A stretch of DNA of 64,000 nt from Lactifluus volemus (GCA_022376515.1 WTXI01000026.1:124001-188000), one strand, 5' to 3'. Positions 45,016 through 57,421 are shown, numbered from the stretch's first letter. Notes: a model not told the origin generated them from the sequence alone. Numbers and translations: made by a program.

Positions 45016-46785
45016 ATGCCACCCACGAGAATTTCACGTCCGGCTTTCATTATTGTCTTTGCCATCGTGCGTCCCCTGCTATGCAGTGAGAAGTGTTGGT
45101 GATGATAACAATGCCGTGACCCTCATAGATCCTCCTGCTGTCCACATCCTTCCTATCACCGCACCCCTACAATCCAACCACGTCCATCACAGCCCTCTTA
45201 TCCTCGTCTAAAGGTTCCTCGCACGTGATGCCTTCGCATTATTTTGAGGATGAGTTCGAGATCTTAAGGCCCACTGAGGGAGACCCTGTACACTCGCCGG
45301 GCGCACTACGCCACAGAGCTAATGCGACGCTCCTCATGCTTGCGCGAAACTCAGATGTTGATGGTGCCGTGCGTTCCGTGCGCGAGGTGGAGGACCGGTT
45401 CAACCGCAAGCACCGCTACCCATGGGTCTTTTTAAACGAGCAGTCTTTCTCTGACGACTTTATACGGTGCGCGTGTGCACTGACTCCATTACTTTTCTCG
45501 AGTCCGTTTTCCCGACTGAGACAAGCAACCACAGGCGAGTGTCCATCATTGCTTCGGGGACAGTTTATTTCGGTAAGATTCCGGACGAACACTGGTATCA
45601 ACCAAGCTGGATCAATGAGACAAAGGCGCAGGAGGAGAGACAGAAGATGGAACAGGAGGGTGTCATATACGGGGGTAGCCTCTCGTATGTTTGTCTTCCT
45701 CCTCTGTACACAGCTGGTCTTGACACTATGCTTAAAGATACCGAAACATGTGCCGTTTCAACTCTGGGGTAACTCTTTCTCATTTCTAGACCGATTTGAT
45801 TTGTCACACGTATACAGTTCTTCTTTCGCCACCCGTTGCTCCAAGACTTCCGGTACTACTGGCGTGTCGAGTGAGTCTTGCCTCGGAATTTGCCACGCTT
45901 TCCTCTTGCCTACCCGTCCGCTTACAGGCCAGACATACACATCCACTGCGACGTGAACTTTGATCCATTTGTTTACATGCATGAGAACAACAAGACATAT
46001 GGTCCGTCCCATCTACGTCCAACCTCTCGCAGCCGCTCAACTCTGCTCAGGATTCACCATCACCATGTATGAGTTTCAGCGTACGATCGAGTCGCTCTGG
46101 ACGACAGTATCTGGTACATCTTTCTCTCCTCACAACTTCCCAACGTGCGCACAAACACCCCGTTTCAGACTTTATAATCCAGAACACCGATTACGTTGCA
46201 AAGGATCACGCGATAGCATTTTTGTCTGACAATAACGCCGTCACATATAATCTGTGCCACTGTTCGTTTCTCACACGCATCTTCTCTACCTCACGTGACT
46301 TACCCCCGCCAAAAAAAAGTCTGGAGCAACTTTGAGATCGGAGATATGGACTTTTGGCGCGGCGAAGCATACATGGCATTCTTCGACTACCTTGATCGCA
46401 CTGGCGGCTTCTACTATGAGGTACATACTTATATATCTACTGTCTCCCCTTTGCTCCTCCAACTGACAGTTGATGCCATCAAGCGCTGGGGCGACGCGCC
46501 GGTCCACTCGATCGCGGCAGCCCTCTTCGCTGGAAAGTCACGAATTCATTTTTTCCGCGAGATCGGGTATGAGCACAACCCGTACACGCACTGTCCCGCC
46601 GACGAGGTACTCTGGAAACGCGGGCGGTGTACCTGCGATCCCGCACGCAGCTTCGGTACGTTTTTTTTGTTTTTTTACAAATCTCATATATTTGTGCTAC
46701 ATCGCTCTTTCTTACGTGTTGGTAACTTTTAGATTATGATGGCTATTCGTGTATGAGGAAGTGGGATACGTTCATGGCCAGTTAA
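45016..46785 (+). CDS. KRE2/MNT1-type alpha-1,2-mannosyltransferase (GT15)
   Basis: Eleven exons: 45016-45066, 45129-45466, 45535-45684, 45738-45768, 45818-45870, 45928-46001, 46051-46113, 46169-46261, 46320-46420, 46484-46655 and 46733-46785. All phases close, giving 392 residues. The N-terminus is a type II signal anchor (FIIVFAIILLLSTSFL). Family landmarks in order: ANATLLMLARNSDVDGAV, RFNRKHRYPWVFLNEQ, HWYQPSWI, YRNMCRFNSGFFFRHPLL, YYWRVEPDIHIHCDVNFDP, YGFTITMYEF, YNLCHFWSNFEIGDMDFWR (its Glu is the proposed catalytic residue in yeast Kre2), RWGDAPVHSIAAALF and GRCTCDPARSFDYDGYSC. The enzyme adds alpha-1,2-mannose from GDP-mannose to N- and O-glycans in the Golgi. It looks functional. Confidence 0.95.
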
Positions 46786-47995
46786 CAATCATCCAACACT
46801 CTCACTTTTCTCCGGCTTTCCCCGGCCTGTCGGAAGTGGCCCGGCTCAACTCCGGACTTTATTGCTTCGCACTGTCTACAGTATCTCACTTGCTCGCTCA
46901 TATTCAAATGACACGTTGTAATACTGCATGCCACAGCTACGTTAATAGACCATCAAGTATATGTAATTTTTTTCATCACCAAGTGCGTTTTTTCTCCCCC
47001 ACAACGGTTCCCAAGCACAATAGGACTCCAAGTACTGGCAACCATATACAACTTGAAGATCTCACGAGTGCTCTCTGTATCTCGACCGAGAGTAGTATTA
47101 TACTCTCGGTCGAGATACAGATGTAGTATTATATCATTCAATCGAGTTTTTTTTTTTCTTTTTCCTTCAAGTTACGCCTTGTATCTTACTTGACAAGTCT
47201 CTGCCGCATGTACAAACTCAGATGTACTCACTATTCACGGTTTCTGACTCGGAAACTCGCGTGCATTACTTCCCAAAGTTTCTTACGAGTACCCATTTCT
47301 ATTTTATGCTGTCCATCATGTACTGGCAGCAGACTGGCAGTGACTCCGAACTCATCTCATGGCCTGACATCATTTTCTAACACGTCCATAACACCAACTT
47401 GAAGTGGTGGAGTTGTGATAGAATGCACAGGTTTGGGTCATTAACGGTGTCAATACCGTGAGTTAACTGTTGAGATTTTAGCTGTGACGTCAGCCCTTTG
47501 GTTTGGATTCTCGAGTGGCTTGCTACTGGTTTAGTACAGTAGTATCAGGATTGAGGACCCTGAGGACTATAGTAACTAAACCATAGAAAGCTGTGGCCAT
47601 GAACACCTCCTTTCCCCAATTGATCTCCGCAATTTAAAAACATGAAGAAGGACTTTCGAGTTGGCCCTTATCCGCCATGACGCCTACCATTCCCTACACT
47701 GCAATAGTTGTCTCAGTTCCGCACTGTTCGTGCGTGAGAGACTGAGCCGCCCTTAACTCCCAACCTGGCTGGTTTTTGCATGTGACTCGCACGAACGTGA
47801 TCGTGGGGAAAAAGCTACGGTGAATATCTATTAACTTACCTGGGTTAGGGGCCTTTTCTGCGCTTGACCATCCACCATGATGCACACACACGTTACTACT
47901 GGGACCCCCCTCCAGCAAGGGTACGTACAAATTTCTTCGCTTTTCTTAATACGCTTCGTTGAAATTTCCGAAGGCCAGATGACTGCGGCGACTTG
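46786..47995. other. Intergenic between mannosyltransferase and F-box gene
   Basis: Holds the 3' UTR region of the mannosyltransferase and a perfect hairpin at 47074-47121. The remaining sequence shows no coding signal. Confidence 0.4.
47074..47121. repeat. Perfect 21-bp inverted repeat, 6-nt loop
   Basis: Arm 47074-47094 (containing CTGTATCTCGACCGAGAG) and arm 47101-47121 are exact reverse complements around GTATTA. The word GTAGTATTATA overlaps the loop and recurs just after the second arm. It lies about 290 bp after the mannosyltransferase stop codon. It could be a transcript-end hairpin or a tiny foldback element. Confidence 0.85.
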
Positions 47996-49489
47996 ATGCG
48001 GTCTTCACGACCGGCAACTGCAGATAAAATTCCGGAGGACATCTTGTTGGAGATATTCCATTCTATTCGGGAGATGTTTGGACCAACGTCCCATGAATCC
48101 GAGTTGTCCTGGAACGGCAGAAATGGATGGTTCACACTCGCACATGTGTGCCGAAAATGGCGATTTGTCGTGCTTGTGTCGTCTTCCCGACTTCAGCTAC
48201 GACTGTTCTTCATGTCCTGCAGGCCTCTAAGGTCGATCGTGTTGAAGCAACTCCCCCCCTTACCAATTATCATCGATTACAGCCGGCCCGGCGTTTGGAC
48301 ACTCTTGGAAGAAAATCGCGTGGTCGCCACACTCAGATCATATCCCGACCGCGTACTTGGGATTGTCATCTCAGGGTGGAATTACAACCTGGAAGGAGTC
48401 TGCAAGGCTACGAAATGTTCTTTTCCTGCGTTGGAGAGCTTCAACCTTTTTGCCGCAGGCGAACCTGTCGACGATTCTCAAGCCAAATTCGCATTTCCTT
48501 CGTCAATGCTCATGGGTTCCGCCTCCAGTCTGCGACGTCTCGAGTTAAGAAATGTTAAATTCGCTCCTTTATCTCGGCTATTGTCAGCTACAACAAATCT
48601 CGTACACCTCACTTTGGACGTCGAAACCATCAAGGCCCCGTCTCCAGCGTTGTCACTTTTCGACCATCTGCGAGGCATGCCTTACCTCCGTACCGTTGAA
48701 CTTAAAGTTTCGCCACGGTCCGGGTACAGTGGCACCAGCGACACCGAGTCCGAGACTCACTCCCAGACAGAAAATATTTTCCCCCTCTTGAACTTGTCCC
48801 ACCTTCACTTTGAGGGCCCCAAAGCGTGTTTTGAGACCCTCGTGGCCAGATTGTCTGCCCCATTCCTTCAAGACCTCAAGCTTTCTTTCCAAGACCGCTT
48901 CCGCTCCGATCACCACCTCCCACATCTCTCCAGGTTCATACGCGACATTGAAGGACATTTTACTGCCGTTCAAGTGCGCTTAACTGAAGAAGATTTCGAG
49001 ATTGACATCCTTCCGCAGTCCCGTTCCAGTGATGAACCGCTCCGACGAATATTTGTGCGGGACGTTGGCCGGTCGGGAGTGCTGACTGGTGATGCACTTC
49101 ACGCGAAACTCCTCGCCGTCAAGGAACTATTATTTGATTCCCAGTATTGCACCCTACAGGACGGAGTAAAGTGGATCAGTTCAAATTCTCCTCCGTGGCT
49201 TGGATTCCTTGAGAAGTTCCACAACGTAAAGACTCTCAGGGTGGGACCCGGATTGGTACTAGACGTCGGTCGTCTTCTCTCGCAGAACAGTGGCAAGTTC
49301 GTCTTGGATCTTCTACCTGCACTAGAGGAAATTGGGTTGGGTTTGGCGGTCGGCCCAGAGGTCAAACCTATAAGCGATACCAAATGTGAGGGCGTGCTTG
49401 CTGCCTTCAAGCCATTCGCTACTGCACGACAACAGGCGGGCCGCCCTGTGAAGATCTTTTGGGATGCAGATTCGGCTCCCTTGCTGTAA
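47996..49489 (+). CDS. F-box protein
   Basis: Single exon, 497 residues from ATG 47996. The N-terminal F-box is recognisable: KIPEDILLEIFHSI, a spacer, then WFTLAHVCRKWRFVVLVSSSRL, as in the many mushroom F-box proteins. Downstream there are leucine-rich segments (for example SSLRRLELRNVKFAPLSRLL and LVHLTLDVETI) of LRR-like character without a strict repeat. The expected role is substrate adaptor of an SCF ubiquitin ligase, binding Skp1 through the F-box. The target is unknown. Confidence 0.8.
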   Translation: MRSSRPATADKIPEDILLEIFHSIREMFGPTSHESELSWNGRNGWFTLAHVCRKWRFVVLVSSSRLQLRLFFMSCRPLRSIVLKQLPPLPIIIDYSRPGVWTLLEENRVVATLRSYPDRVLGIVISGWNYNLEGVCKATKCSFPALESFNLFAAGEPVDDSQAKFAFPSSMLMGSASSLRRLELRNVKFAPLSRLLSATTNLVHLTLDVETIKAPSPALSLFDHLRGMPYLRTVELKVSPRSGYSGTSDTESETHSQTENIFPLLNLSHLHFEGPKACFETLVARLSAPFLQDLKLSFQDRFRSDHHLPHLSRFIRDIEGHFTAVQVRLTEEDFEIDILPQSRSSDEPLRRIFVRDVGRSGVLTGDALHAKLLAVKELLFDSQYCTLQDGVKWISSNSPPWLGFLEKFHNVKTLRVGPGLVLDVGRLLSQNSGKFVLDLLPALEEIGLGLAVGPEVKPISDTKCEGVLAAFKPFATARQQAGRPVKIFWDADSAPLL

Positions 49490-52400
49490 CGCAAACAAGT
49501 GGGTGTACCAAAAACACCTAGGGTTCGAGAAGTACAATTTCTTGCGACTGGCGGCAAACATGACTACTGCAGTTGTTCGTCATTTCGCCGCGGCGGGTCA
49601 CCGACCAATGGCCAGATGCTGTGAGGGGATCCAAGGGGTGTTGGTCTTTACTTGAACCGATAAATTTGTGTCCTGAAGTACATGGTGTTCTTGGCGTTCT
49701 TAATATGATATTTCTTTCTTGAGCCATCCCTTTCGGTGTCCTAAGTTTCGGCACGTACTCATTATACTTGCAAATACCGAGCCAGTGTGGATGCTCGACT
49801 ACTACTAGTGACTAACTAGTAGTATTCTCTCTGATCCCCACGAATGGTGGCAAAATGTCTCACGCGACTCGGATACTTCGTGGAGACCTACCAACTCACT
49901 GGCATCCACGTCGCTAGTAGTGAGCCGTCGAGTGTCACCATGTAAACATGTGCCAGTGCCACTCTGGACCGCACATATAGGTCGTCGCTTTCCACGCATG
50001 GAAAATCTATCATGGCACCATCATCAGTGACACATATCAGTCCCACTCAAGTAGGAAAGATAGATGTTAGCTGACTGTTATGATGCTTTAGAGAACGTTG
50101 AATATAAGGTATTGTCAAGTGTTACTGCAAATGTGATAGTGAGATGGGAGGACTCGGAGATGACGTTGGAGCGCTGCGGACGGGGAAGGAAGAGGAGACA
50201 CTGCGCTATAGAAATGCGGATTTTTTTAAAAAAAAAAAAAAAGGAAGAGGAGAGGGAGCCGATCGTCGCACCGGCAGGCAACTCCGAGGGCAAAATTGGA
50301 TAACGGTTGCTCCCGGGGCCAGTTAGCTCTTTCTTAGTACTGCAACGCGTGCGACCACAGTGACGTACGAAGGACGCGACTTAAGCTTTCCCCTCAACTG
50401 ATTCGGTCAGGAGGTGATTCCACCGTGAAGCTGCCCTAATTTTTCAATCGCCTCCATATTTAGAATTTCGTAATATATCCACCTTCAGGTGTCAGATAAG
50501 TCATCCCAGTAACTCGAGGCCCATCTCACTGGCAGTCATCACTGACATGATGTACACTAGACAAACCGTGATGGCATCTTCGAATTCGAACTATACCTGT
50601 TTGGGCTCCAGAATGTGGGTCAACGCCGATGACGCGGTGTAGCATGATGGCGGGAAGAAAAGCGGCGCAGGGGCATGTCGTTTCATGATCTCGACAAGCG
50701 TCTCTCTGGAATGAGGAACGCACGCAACGAGATAACCTTTTCCCACATGAATGTGCGCGGGTCCTTTAAGCTTCCTACTCCGGAACAGAGCTTTCATGCA
50801 CTCGTTTTTTTTTTTTGCAGAATCACCCAGATTCCAGAAGCTCGTCGCTGAAACTTTGCGAGGAAGAAGTCGGCGGATCATGTGGTATGGTGACCGGAGG
50901 GCGGCTCACGCTAGTGATCGCTGCGTAGTACGCTATTAATCAGGCAGGGGCCGTAACAGGGAGACGCCACTATGGCAACGGAGAACAGTAGTCCCCTTTC
51001 TGACAAACATGTGGGTACGCCATAGGACGACTGGTGCCACCAAGTCTACCAACCGCCATTTGAGTTTGCGAGGGATACGAACGGTCACAACACACCTTCA
51101 TACCCGTTTCCAGCCTCGTTACCAAAGAAAGTGAGATGTATTATCCCCGGAACTGGTCATACTAATGGATCAGGTGGAAAACAAGCTTCTCCGAGTCCAA
51201 TGTGACAGCCGACCAGGAAAGGCCCAATCTAACATGCAATTATAATAAGCTTCCAAATTAGATAAATACATATAAGGTGACGGGGTGCATGCGAATACTG
51301 AATTTACTCTCAGGACCCCAGGGAAGAAACAGGCTTCTGGGGGAACATGATGCCAAGCGCCCGCTGAAAGGACCACAATCCGCAAATACAAAGGACCATG
51401 AACGAAATGCCGATTGCTCCGCGGACGACCTTATCGAGATAAGGAAACGCGGGCATGATAGCTCCAGTGAGGAACGAGGTAATGTACAGTAACCCTGGGA
51501 TGTCGATCTCGAGCAACCAGGGCACTGCCCGCCGTTCTACGCATTCATTCCATTCCATGCGTGCGATCCGTTCGATCACGTGGACCAGCCGAGCGTGATG
51601 GCGACAAGCGGTACTCGGAACGGGCGACCCCAGCGTAGGGCAGGGTCTTAGAGGAGCGTGTGGAAATGTGAATTGTGCACAGGCCGACAAGAAAAAGCAC
51701 TTATTCCTACCTCTACGGACGATGTGTAGGGCGCGAATTTTGGCTGGATATGGGTTGCTTTGTTCTGCGATAGAGTTCGATTGCGAAGCAGAGAAGGGAT
51801 GATATACATGATAAATGTCACGCCTGCCGGCGTTCGTGGACGCATCACGCTTCTCTAGAACTGAGTCACCAAGTACCCAAAGTGCCTGGTAGTTATCAAT
51901 CTCACCTGGTAAAGTTTATGCGACCCTCAAGCCGTCCTTTGGGAAGGGTTAAGACTTGGCCGAACCTTGAGTCGAACGATATAACAGTCGATGTTCGGTT
52001 TGTGTAAGGCGTATACGCGCCCCCAGTACTTCCATTTACCGAGCTTCTGAAATTCTTGACCAGAGGATAAGATTCTTACGTGTCCCGCGTACTTGAACTT
52101 TCCGGAGGACCACAGTCTAACCCATGAGAGCCATCCACGGAACTGGATGTCAGACAGCTTGGACCATCAACAGGGGAGACAAAGGAGATGTATGTGTTCT
52201 TTCCAGTGATCCAGATTCCCCCAGGCTAGTGAAGGAGCCTCGTGAATCAAGTTTTTTATGCAAGGTCAGAGGAGAGGAAGAGGAAGATGTCTGTATAAGG
52301 GTAGGGGATATAGAAGTGGGGGGTTCGATGTCGGATATTCCTTGATCCAAGTCGCCAGAAGTGGGCTCGTCGGATGATACTACAGATGTGGACATTTTCT

Positions 52401-53330
52401 CTGGGCACCACACTGTTGGGATCACGCTACATGATCAACTGGGAATTCGAAGAGAGCTTCTCGTTGAAGAGAAGATGACCATGACTGGAACGGAACGTTC
52501 ATGTGGCTATGAGTCTCGAACGGCCAGCAGCTGGAAACGTAACGATTAATTTCTGGTTGCTACGGTTACCGGTGACAGTTTGTCTCCCGCGGGCGCTTCT
52601 ACATAAAGCGAACTACTGGAACTTACGTCTGTCTCTCTTGGCTACCAATATGTACAGTTTGCTGGCAAAGTCCCATTGGTATCGATGGACCGCAACTAGT
52701 AGTACCACATCATCAATGAAATCTGCGAAGACTTCCTGCCCCTGACATATCCTGAATGGTTTTTATTTTTTATTTTTTTTCCAGCGGGATGGAAAATGAA
52801 AATTCGACACCCAAATACAATTAGTGCGCTGAGTACAGTAATTTCTCCGGAGTAACTCGCTTGATATTCCGCAGATCGCATGGGGTATACCCACGGCAGT
52901 TCACACTTGCAGTGCATTCGTAGGCCATTGTCCCCATAAATGTGGCCACGCTTCGGACAAGAGAAAACCACATTTTCTATCGTTGTGTCCTTGTTAAGAT
53001 ACAGCCGAACAGTTAACTGAAAGGAAGTCTTGGATCTTAGGAATGCAAATTTCATGTAATAGCCTGACGAGACCTTATGGTCCTTCTCCGTCATTTATCA
53101 GATGCTTCTTGAAGAGGGCCTGATGGGGTTAACTTGGAGTATCGGGACCTGGACCCCTGCTACTCCCTCAACTCGCTCTCGTCTCGCAAGACGTGCATGA
53201 TTTCCCTTGCCATTTCCTCATTTCGAAACGTGCGTAGCGATTCGTCGCATCGAGTCAGATGCGAAGTTGCGTTGCTTTAATTAAGCACGATTGTTCCCTG
53301 GACAAGACTCGACGCTTTATCCACCCCAGG
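49490..53330. other. Mostly unassigned region; possible minus-strand fragments
   Basis: About 3.8 kb without a convincing complete gene. Minus-strand frames that look more coding than the rest are 51690-51310 (two hydrophobic helices, LLEIDIPGLLYITSFLTGAIM and AIGISFMVLCICGLW), 52425-52150 (Ser/Pro-rich) and 53094-52700 (FQLTVRLYLNKDTTIENVVF, with CPKRGHIYG and CKC cysteines). A minus frame at 50881-50591 contains HIHVGKGYLVACVPHSRETLVEIMKRH. They could be exons of one or two unrecognised genes or decayed copies. An A14 tract lies at 50229-50242. Confidence 0.3.
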
Positions 53331-54817
53331 ATGAGTCCTTCCTCCATATTGTCCCTCTTACCCCTCGCCATCAAGAATAAGGATGTAATCTTGGCGGAAC
53401 ACTATATCTCTGGTGAGTTCACGGTTTGTTCTCTCATTTCTTCCCGCTGACTCTGTTCACACCCCTTTCCCGGCAGCCGCAGCGGTAGCGATGCTTGTCT
53501 ATGACTATCTGCTTACAGTTGGGGATGAAATACGGTATATCTGGAAACCACCTACAACGAATGTCAAAGTATTCTACCTCCTTTTGCGGTATGGTGTAGT
53601 CATAGCGGAGATTATGTGCTGTCAAGGTAAGAGTCTGCTTCGAAGCGCTGGAGTGCGCATTCATATAGCTTCTATAGCGTTGAGCGGGTTGGTAATAGAC
53701 ATGACACATACAGTGGGTATTTATCTGTCTGTCCTTATGCCAAGGTTAAACTACCCACTGGCACAGGTGTACTGTCATCATTGCGAGTTGTGATGCCGAA
53801 GTTCCTGACGCCGTACCCAGTTGCTCCTGGATACTGATTATAGTGTCGATCGTAGGAAGCCTGTCCCTTGTGATGGCCAACTGTAAGGGTCGTTTTTGGG
53901 GTCATCTCTATCAGCCATTGACTGTACTAGACATCGTGCTCATCAGAGTGTATACGCTGTGGGATCACAGGAAAGCGATCCTCCGGACACTTTACACTGC
54001 GTACGCCATTTCGGTTTGCGCCTCTGTCGCCTTCGTCTTTATAAGCATCAAACAACTCTTGCGTGAGTATTTGTGGAGTACGTGATTGTCACTTTTAAGT
54101 TGATTATTTTGGCCAGCGAATACGATTTATGATCCATACATTTTCCACATGTGTCTCATTAAAGGAAGGAGTCCTTATTGGATAGGAATTTGGATATCTC
54201 AGGTACGTTTTATCTAGCACAGTTTCGACGCCTACTGATATCGCCGTTGCGCAGGCGTCATTCGATATCTTTTTGTTTATTCTGACAATATGCAATGCTG
54301 CGAACAGGCCCCGGAGAGCCAATGTTAAACTTATCACGGACTTGCGTCGTGATGGCTGCATATTCTACCTGGTGCGTGCCTGTCATTACCTCTGGCTCAC
54401 TGTTCTTGACGTTCAATCAAGGCGCTATTCGGTAAGCATTGTTTCTACATCGGTGGCCACGTCTTTCCCATCCTCACGCACTCCAAGGTGGACGCTTTGT
54501 GAATATTGTCCTTAGTATTCCCTCCAGCGTATGTTACGCTTTATTCCTCTTGGCCCACGATATCTTACTAAGGTCTGTCGTAGAGGGAATATTATCCTAT
54601 TGCCGTTTCGTATGTCGCCCCGCTACCCACATGCATGCACGCACGCTTTAACTGACTTGCTGGTAGATTTGTCCTCTCGTTATCTACAGTTACCGTGACA
54701 AGGTTGGTCTTACGGGTTGAGCGCTTATTATCGACCCGCCAGGCGAGTCGCGAATTGAACGTAGTTGATTGGACGTATGATCCAAGTTCATATGAACTAC
54801 GACCACCACTGAGGTGA
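53331..54817 (+). CDS. DUF6533 multi-pass membrane protein
   Basis: Exon 1 is 53331-53412 and exon 2 is 53477-53626, joined by a clean 64-nt intron. They give MSPSSILSLLPLAIKNKDVILAEHYISAAAVAM..., with the family hallmark LVYDYLLTVGDEIRYIWK. Later exons supply CTVIIASCDAEVP, WILIIVSIVGSLSLVMAN, VLDIVLIRVYTLWDHRKAILRTL, WIGIWISQASFDIFLFILTICNAAN and finally STVTVTRLVLRVERLLSTRQASREL with a stop at 54817. Splice sites of the middle exons (53630-54660) were not all resolved. DUF6533 proteins are basidiomycete membrane proteins of unknown function with a seven-helix-like layout. Confidence 0.7.
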
Positions 54818-55802
54818 CGTCCTCCACGTCCCCTTGTATGTTATATGATTAGGACTACAGTATAACTCGGAATCCCACTATACGATGACGGCGAAGTGTG
54901 CAGCTCGGCAGGGTTTTTTCCGAGTCAGCCTTCTCGCGCCCGTTGCCGAAATTGTCATTCTGTCACTTCCCATTGTCCTAAGCCCTGGTCGGTCAGTGGT
55001 TTCGTGGTGCCGTCACCGATCGTGCCTACCCGTAAGGTCCCGCAGTTGATCCCGGTGAGCCCCACCCGAAATTTCACCTGCTTCCATTTTCCCAAGCTTC
55101 TGACTGACCAGCGCCGGCCACTTCAGTTATTTGCTGAGAGACAGTCCCGTTATTTGTGATTTGCTCGTGTCCTCTCCCTCTGCTAAGTTTAGGTCTATGG
55201 ATGTCAATCCTGCTACCATCTTAGTACCAGCTTCATCAGCCACCGGCGACCAGCCGGCGAGTCAACAGAATCAATCGTTTTTGACCTTCGGAGCTTATTG
55301 TTCAATAACTCGTGACACACTCTAGTGGAAATGTCGCGGGGTAAACTGATAAAGCCGTAAGGGCAATGTCGGAGAGGCGATAGGACAAGTACAACCCTGT
55401 ACTAGTACCATGTATCCAGCGTGATCACGCAACTTGAAAGTGTATTAGCATGGATGTACAGAAAGGTAGGTAGAGCCAAGGGGTGCCGCATCGCCGTTGT
55501 CTCAGACGGCAGAATTGGCCTCACACTGTCGCACTTGAGTTTGTGGAGGTGATCGCGGCAGCTGTGTCAATGGAAATGAGTCGATCGCGTGGTTAGAAGA
55601 AGCCATGGTGATATCGTGCGAATGATGTACGTAATCAAGATACAGCTGGTTCAACTTGTACTTCAAGTACCACTCACATACCTTCCAGACGGAGATAAGA
55701 ACCCAATTTGTCCAAAGTGAGGTCGGCCCTCATCGGTATTTTGTAGGTTACTGATGGTGGACATCCCTGGTGACGTAGCTCGACATCGACCAATTGTGCA
55801 AA
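54818..55802. other. Intergenic, no gene recognised
   Basis: Short frames only (54896-55159 and 55131-55325, both plus), without domains. No LTR or primer-binding site was identified upstream of the gag-like gene. Confidence 0.4.
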
Positions 55803-56492
55803 ATGTCAAATTACCAGGGATTGGAGAGTTGGCAACTCGACCCCATCTCCTTTGAGCCCAAGCTTAACTACGACAATTACTCTCTGTGGTCCTTCAAAGT
55901 CAAGATAATACTCGAATCTCGCGATCTGTGGCAATTAGTCGATGGCACAGAGATCGCGCCGACAGAAGAGACGGGGCTCAAGCGCTGGAGGATGCGTGAC
56001 GCCTCCGCGCGATTACAGCTGATGGCCAATATACCAGACAAGTGGCTCTGGATATTCAAGCCAGCTGCGTCAGTGAGCGAGGCTTGGATCGTGCTGGAAG
56101 AGCATTTCAAGCCCGATTCCCAGTTCAAGCGCTCACTCCTCATGCGCAAGTTCCGGTCTATGAAGCTGTCTGAAGGCGATGACGTTTCCTCCCACGTCCA
56201 GCGCATGGGGGAGCTCTGGCAGGATATCCTGGCTTCGAAGGAGTACACGACCGAATATGGTGACATATTTTTCGTAGCCACGCTCTTGAACTCTCTACCA
56301 CCGTCATGGTCCGTGTTTGTGACAATGTGGAAAGTAACGGCGGAAGAGTCCAAGGTGAAACCCGCTACTCTCATCGGACACATTCTCGATCTCGACGCAT
56401 GGAATCGTTGTCGTGCAGATGCGCACGGTTCGCGAGCGGCAAGCTTGGCGGAGCTGCCCAAGCGTCGAGCCAAGAAGGCTGTAGTAAACTAA
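55803..56492 (+). CDS. Copia-type gag (UBN2/retrotran_gag_2) single-domain protein
   Basis: Intact 229-residue frame. Typical copia gag features: an N-terminal phrase FEPKLNYDNYSLWSFKVKIILESRDLWQLVDG, then WRMRDASARLQLMANIPD, ASVSEAWIVLEEHFKPDS, FRSMKLSEGDDVSSHVQRMGELWQDI and LLNSLPPSWSVFV. There is no CCHC zinc knuckle, protease, integrase or RT, and no LTRs are visible nearby. The frame ends in a basic tail (ELPKRRAKKAVVN). It is either the stump of a Ty1/copia element or a co-opted gag gene. The open frame without any other element part makes the second option worth testing. Confidence 0.75.
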   Translation: MSNYQGLESWQLDPISFEPKLNYDNYSLWSFKVKIILESRDLWQLVDGTEIAPTEETGLKRWRMRDASARLQLMANIPDKWLWIFKPAASVSEAWIVLEEHFKPDSQFKRSLLMRKFRSMKLSEGDDVSSHVQRMGELWQDILASKEYTTEYGDIFFVATLLNSLPPSWSVFVTMWKVTAEESKVKPATLIGHILDLDAWNRCRADAHGSRAASLAELPKRRAKKAVVN

Positions 56493-57421
56493 GTTTGGAT
56501 TCTACGGTAAGTTATCTGTTTTCGCTCGACATCTTGATACTGACTTAACAAATACCTTGGAAGACTTGTATGATATACTGTATATCACCTCAATTTCTTG
56601 ACCGACAAAGTAACGCAAGTGTATCGTGCTTCCCCCCAACCCACGACTCAGCCACCCAAGAGTCTGGCCCCGCATCAAAGAAAACCTCCTGGGCACCGCG
56701 CCCCAATCAGCGTCTGTTCCTGACCACCCGAAAGTCTGGGTTCTCAGCGTGCTTAAGCGAGCCACGCACGTCAAGGTGATGCGCCCATAGCGATTTTGAT
56801 GGGCGCCCGCCGGGACGTTCTGCAGTAGAACAGATGTAGTGAGATATATGACGTCTGAGGTATTGAGGATTGTGGATGTATGGCCCGGGTAAGGAACGTA
56901 CGGCGCAGAAGGAAAGCGGAAAAGAGTCCGTGTACGCGCATACAGGGATGCGCCGCTACTATCTATCAAGGGACGCTCGCTGTAGTACTAGATCTATATC
57001 CCCGAAAAGCCCGAAAAGCCGGACAGTCTATGCTACAATTGTCCAGACACGAGTGCGATCGCGGTGGCGTTCCGAGATTCGACAGCACCCTTTATGAGAG
57101 TTTTCCGATAAATTGTTGTATGGTCTTGGTGCATGGTAGCCTCTACCCCATTTTTCCTGATGGTAAACTGCGTTCGACTGCACCGAAAATCATCACATGC
57201 GATTACATAATAGCTGGAATGATATCATGCCGTTCTTTACAGGAGACGGGTGGGGACTTTCCATTTTTTAGGTCTAGTCCAGGCCATGGGTTCATGTGGT
57301 TCATTGCATGAACTCCTAAATGACTTGATCCGGGTCTTTGGAGCTTGACTTGAAGGCTTGCCCTCACCCATATATAGGCTCCCTGCTGTCTCCAGTCGCA
57401 TACATCTCTTTCCTTCCCAGA
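56493..57421. other. Intergenic, doubtful small frame
   Basis: A plus frame of 143 codons (56880-57311) starts basic (MARVRNVRRRRKAEKS) and has no recognisable domain; I do not count it as a gene. The last 100 bp (CATATATAGGCTCCC at about 57367 and CT-rich leader) look like the promoter of the oxidase gene. Confidence 0.4.

Noticed and set aside
49801..49823. Small inverted repeat ACTACTAGT...ACTAGTAGT
   Set aside because: Nine-bp arms occur by chance at this scale, and no flanking duplication was found.
50229..50242. Poly(A) tail of a retro-insertion
   Set aside because: An A14 tract exists, but no target-site duplication or element body could be recognised around it.
56880..57311. 143-codon gene
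   Set aside because: No domain, no splice pattern and no homology; probably a chance open frame.
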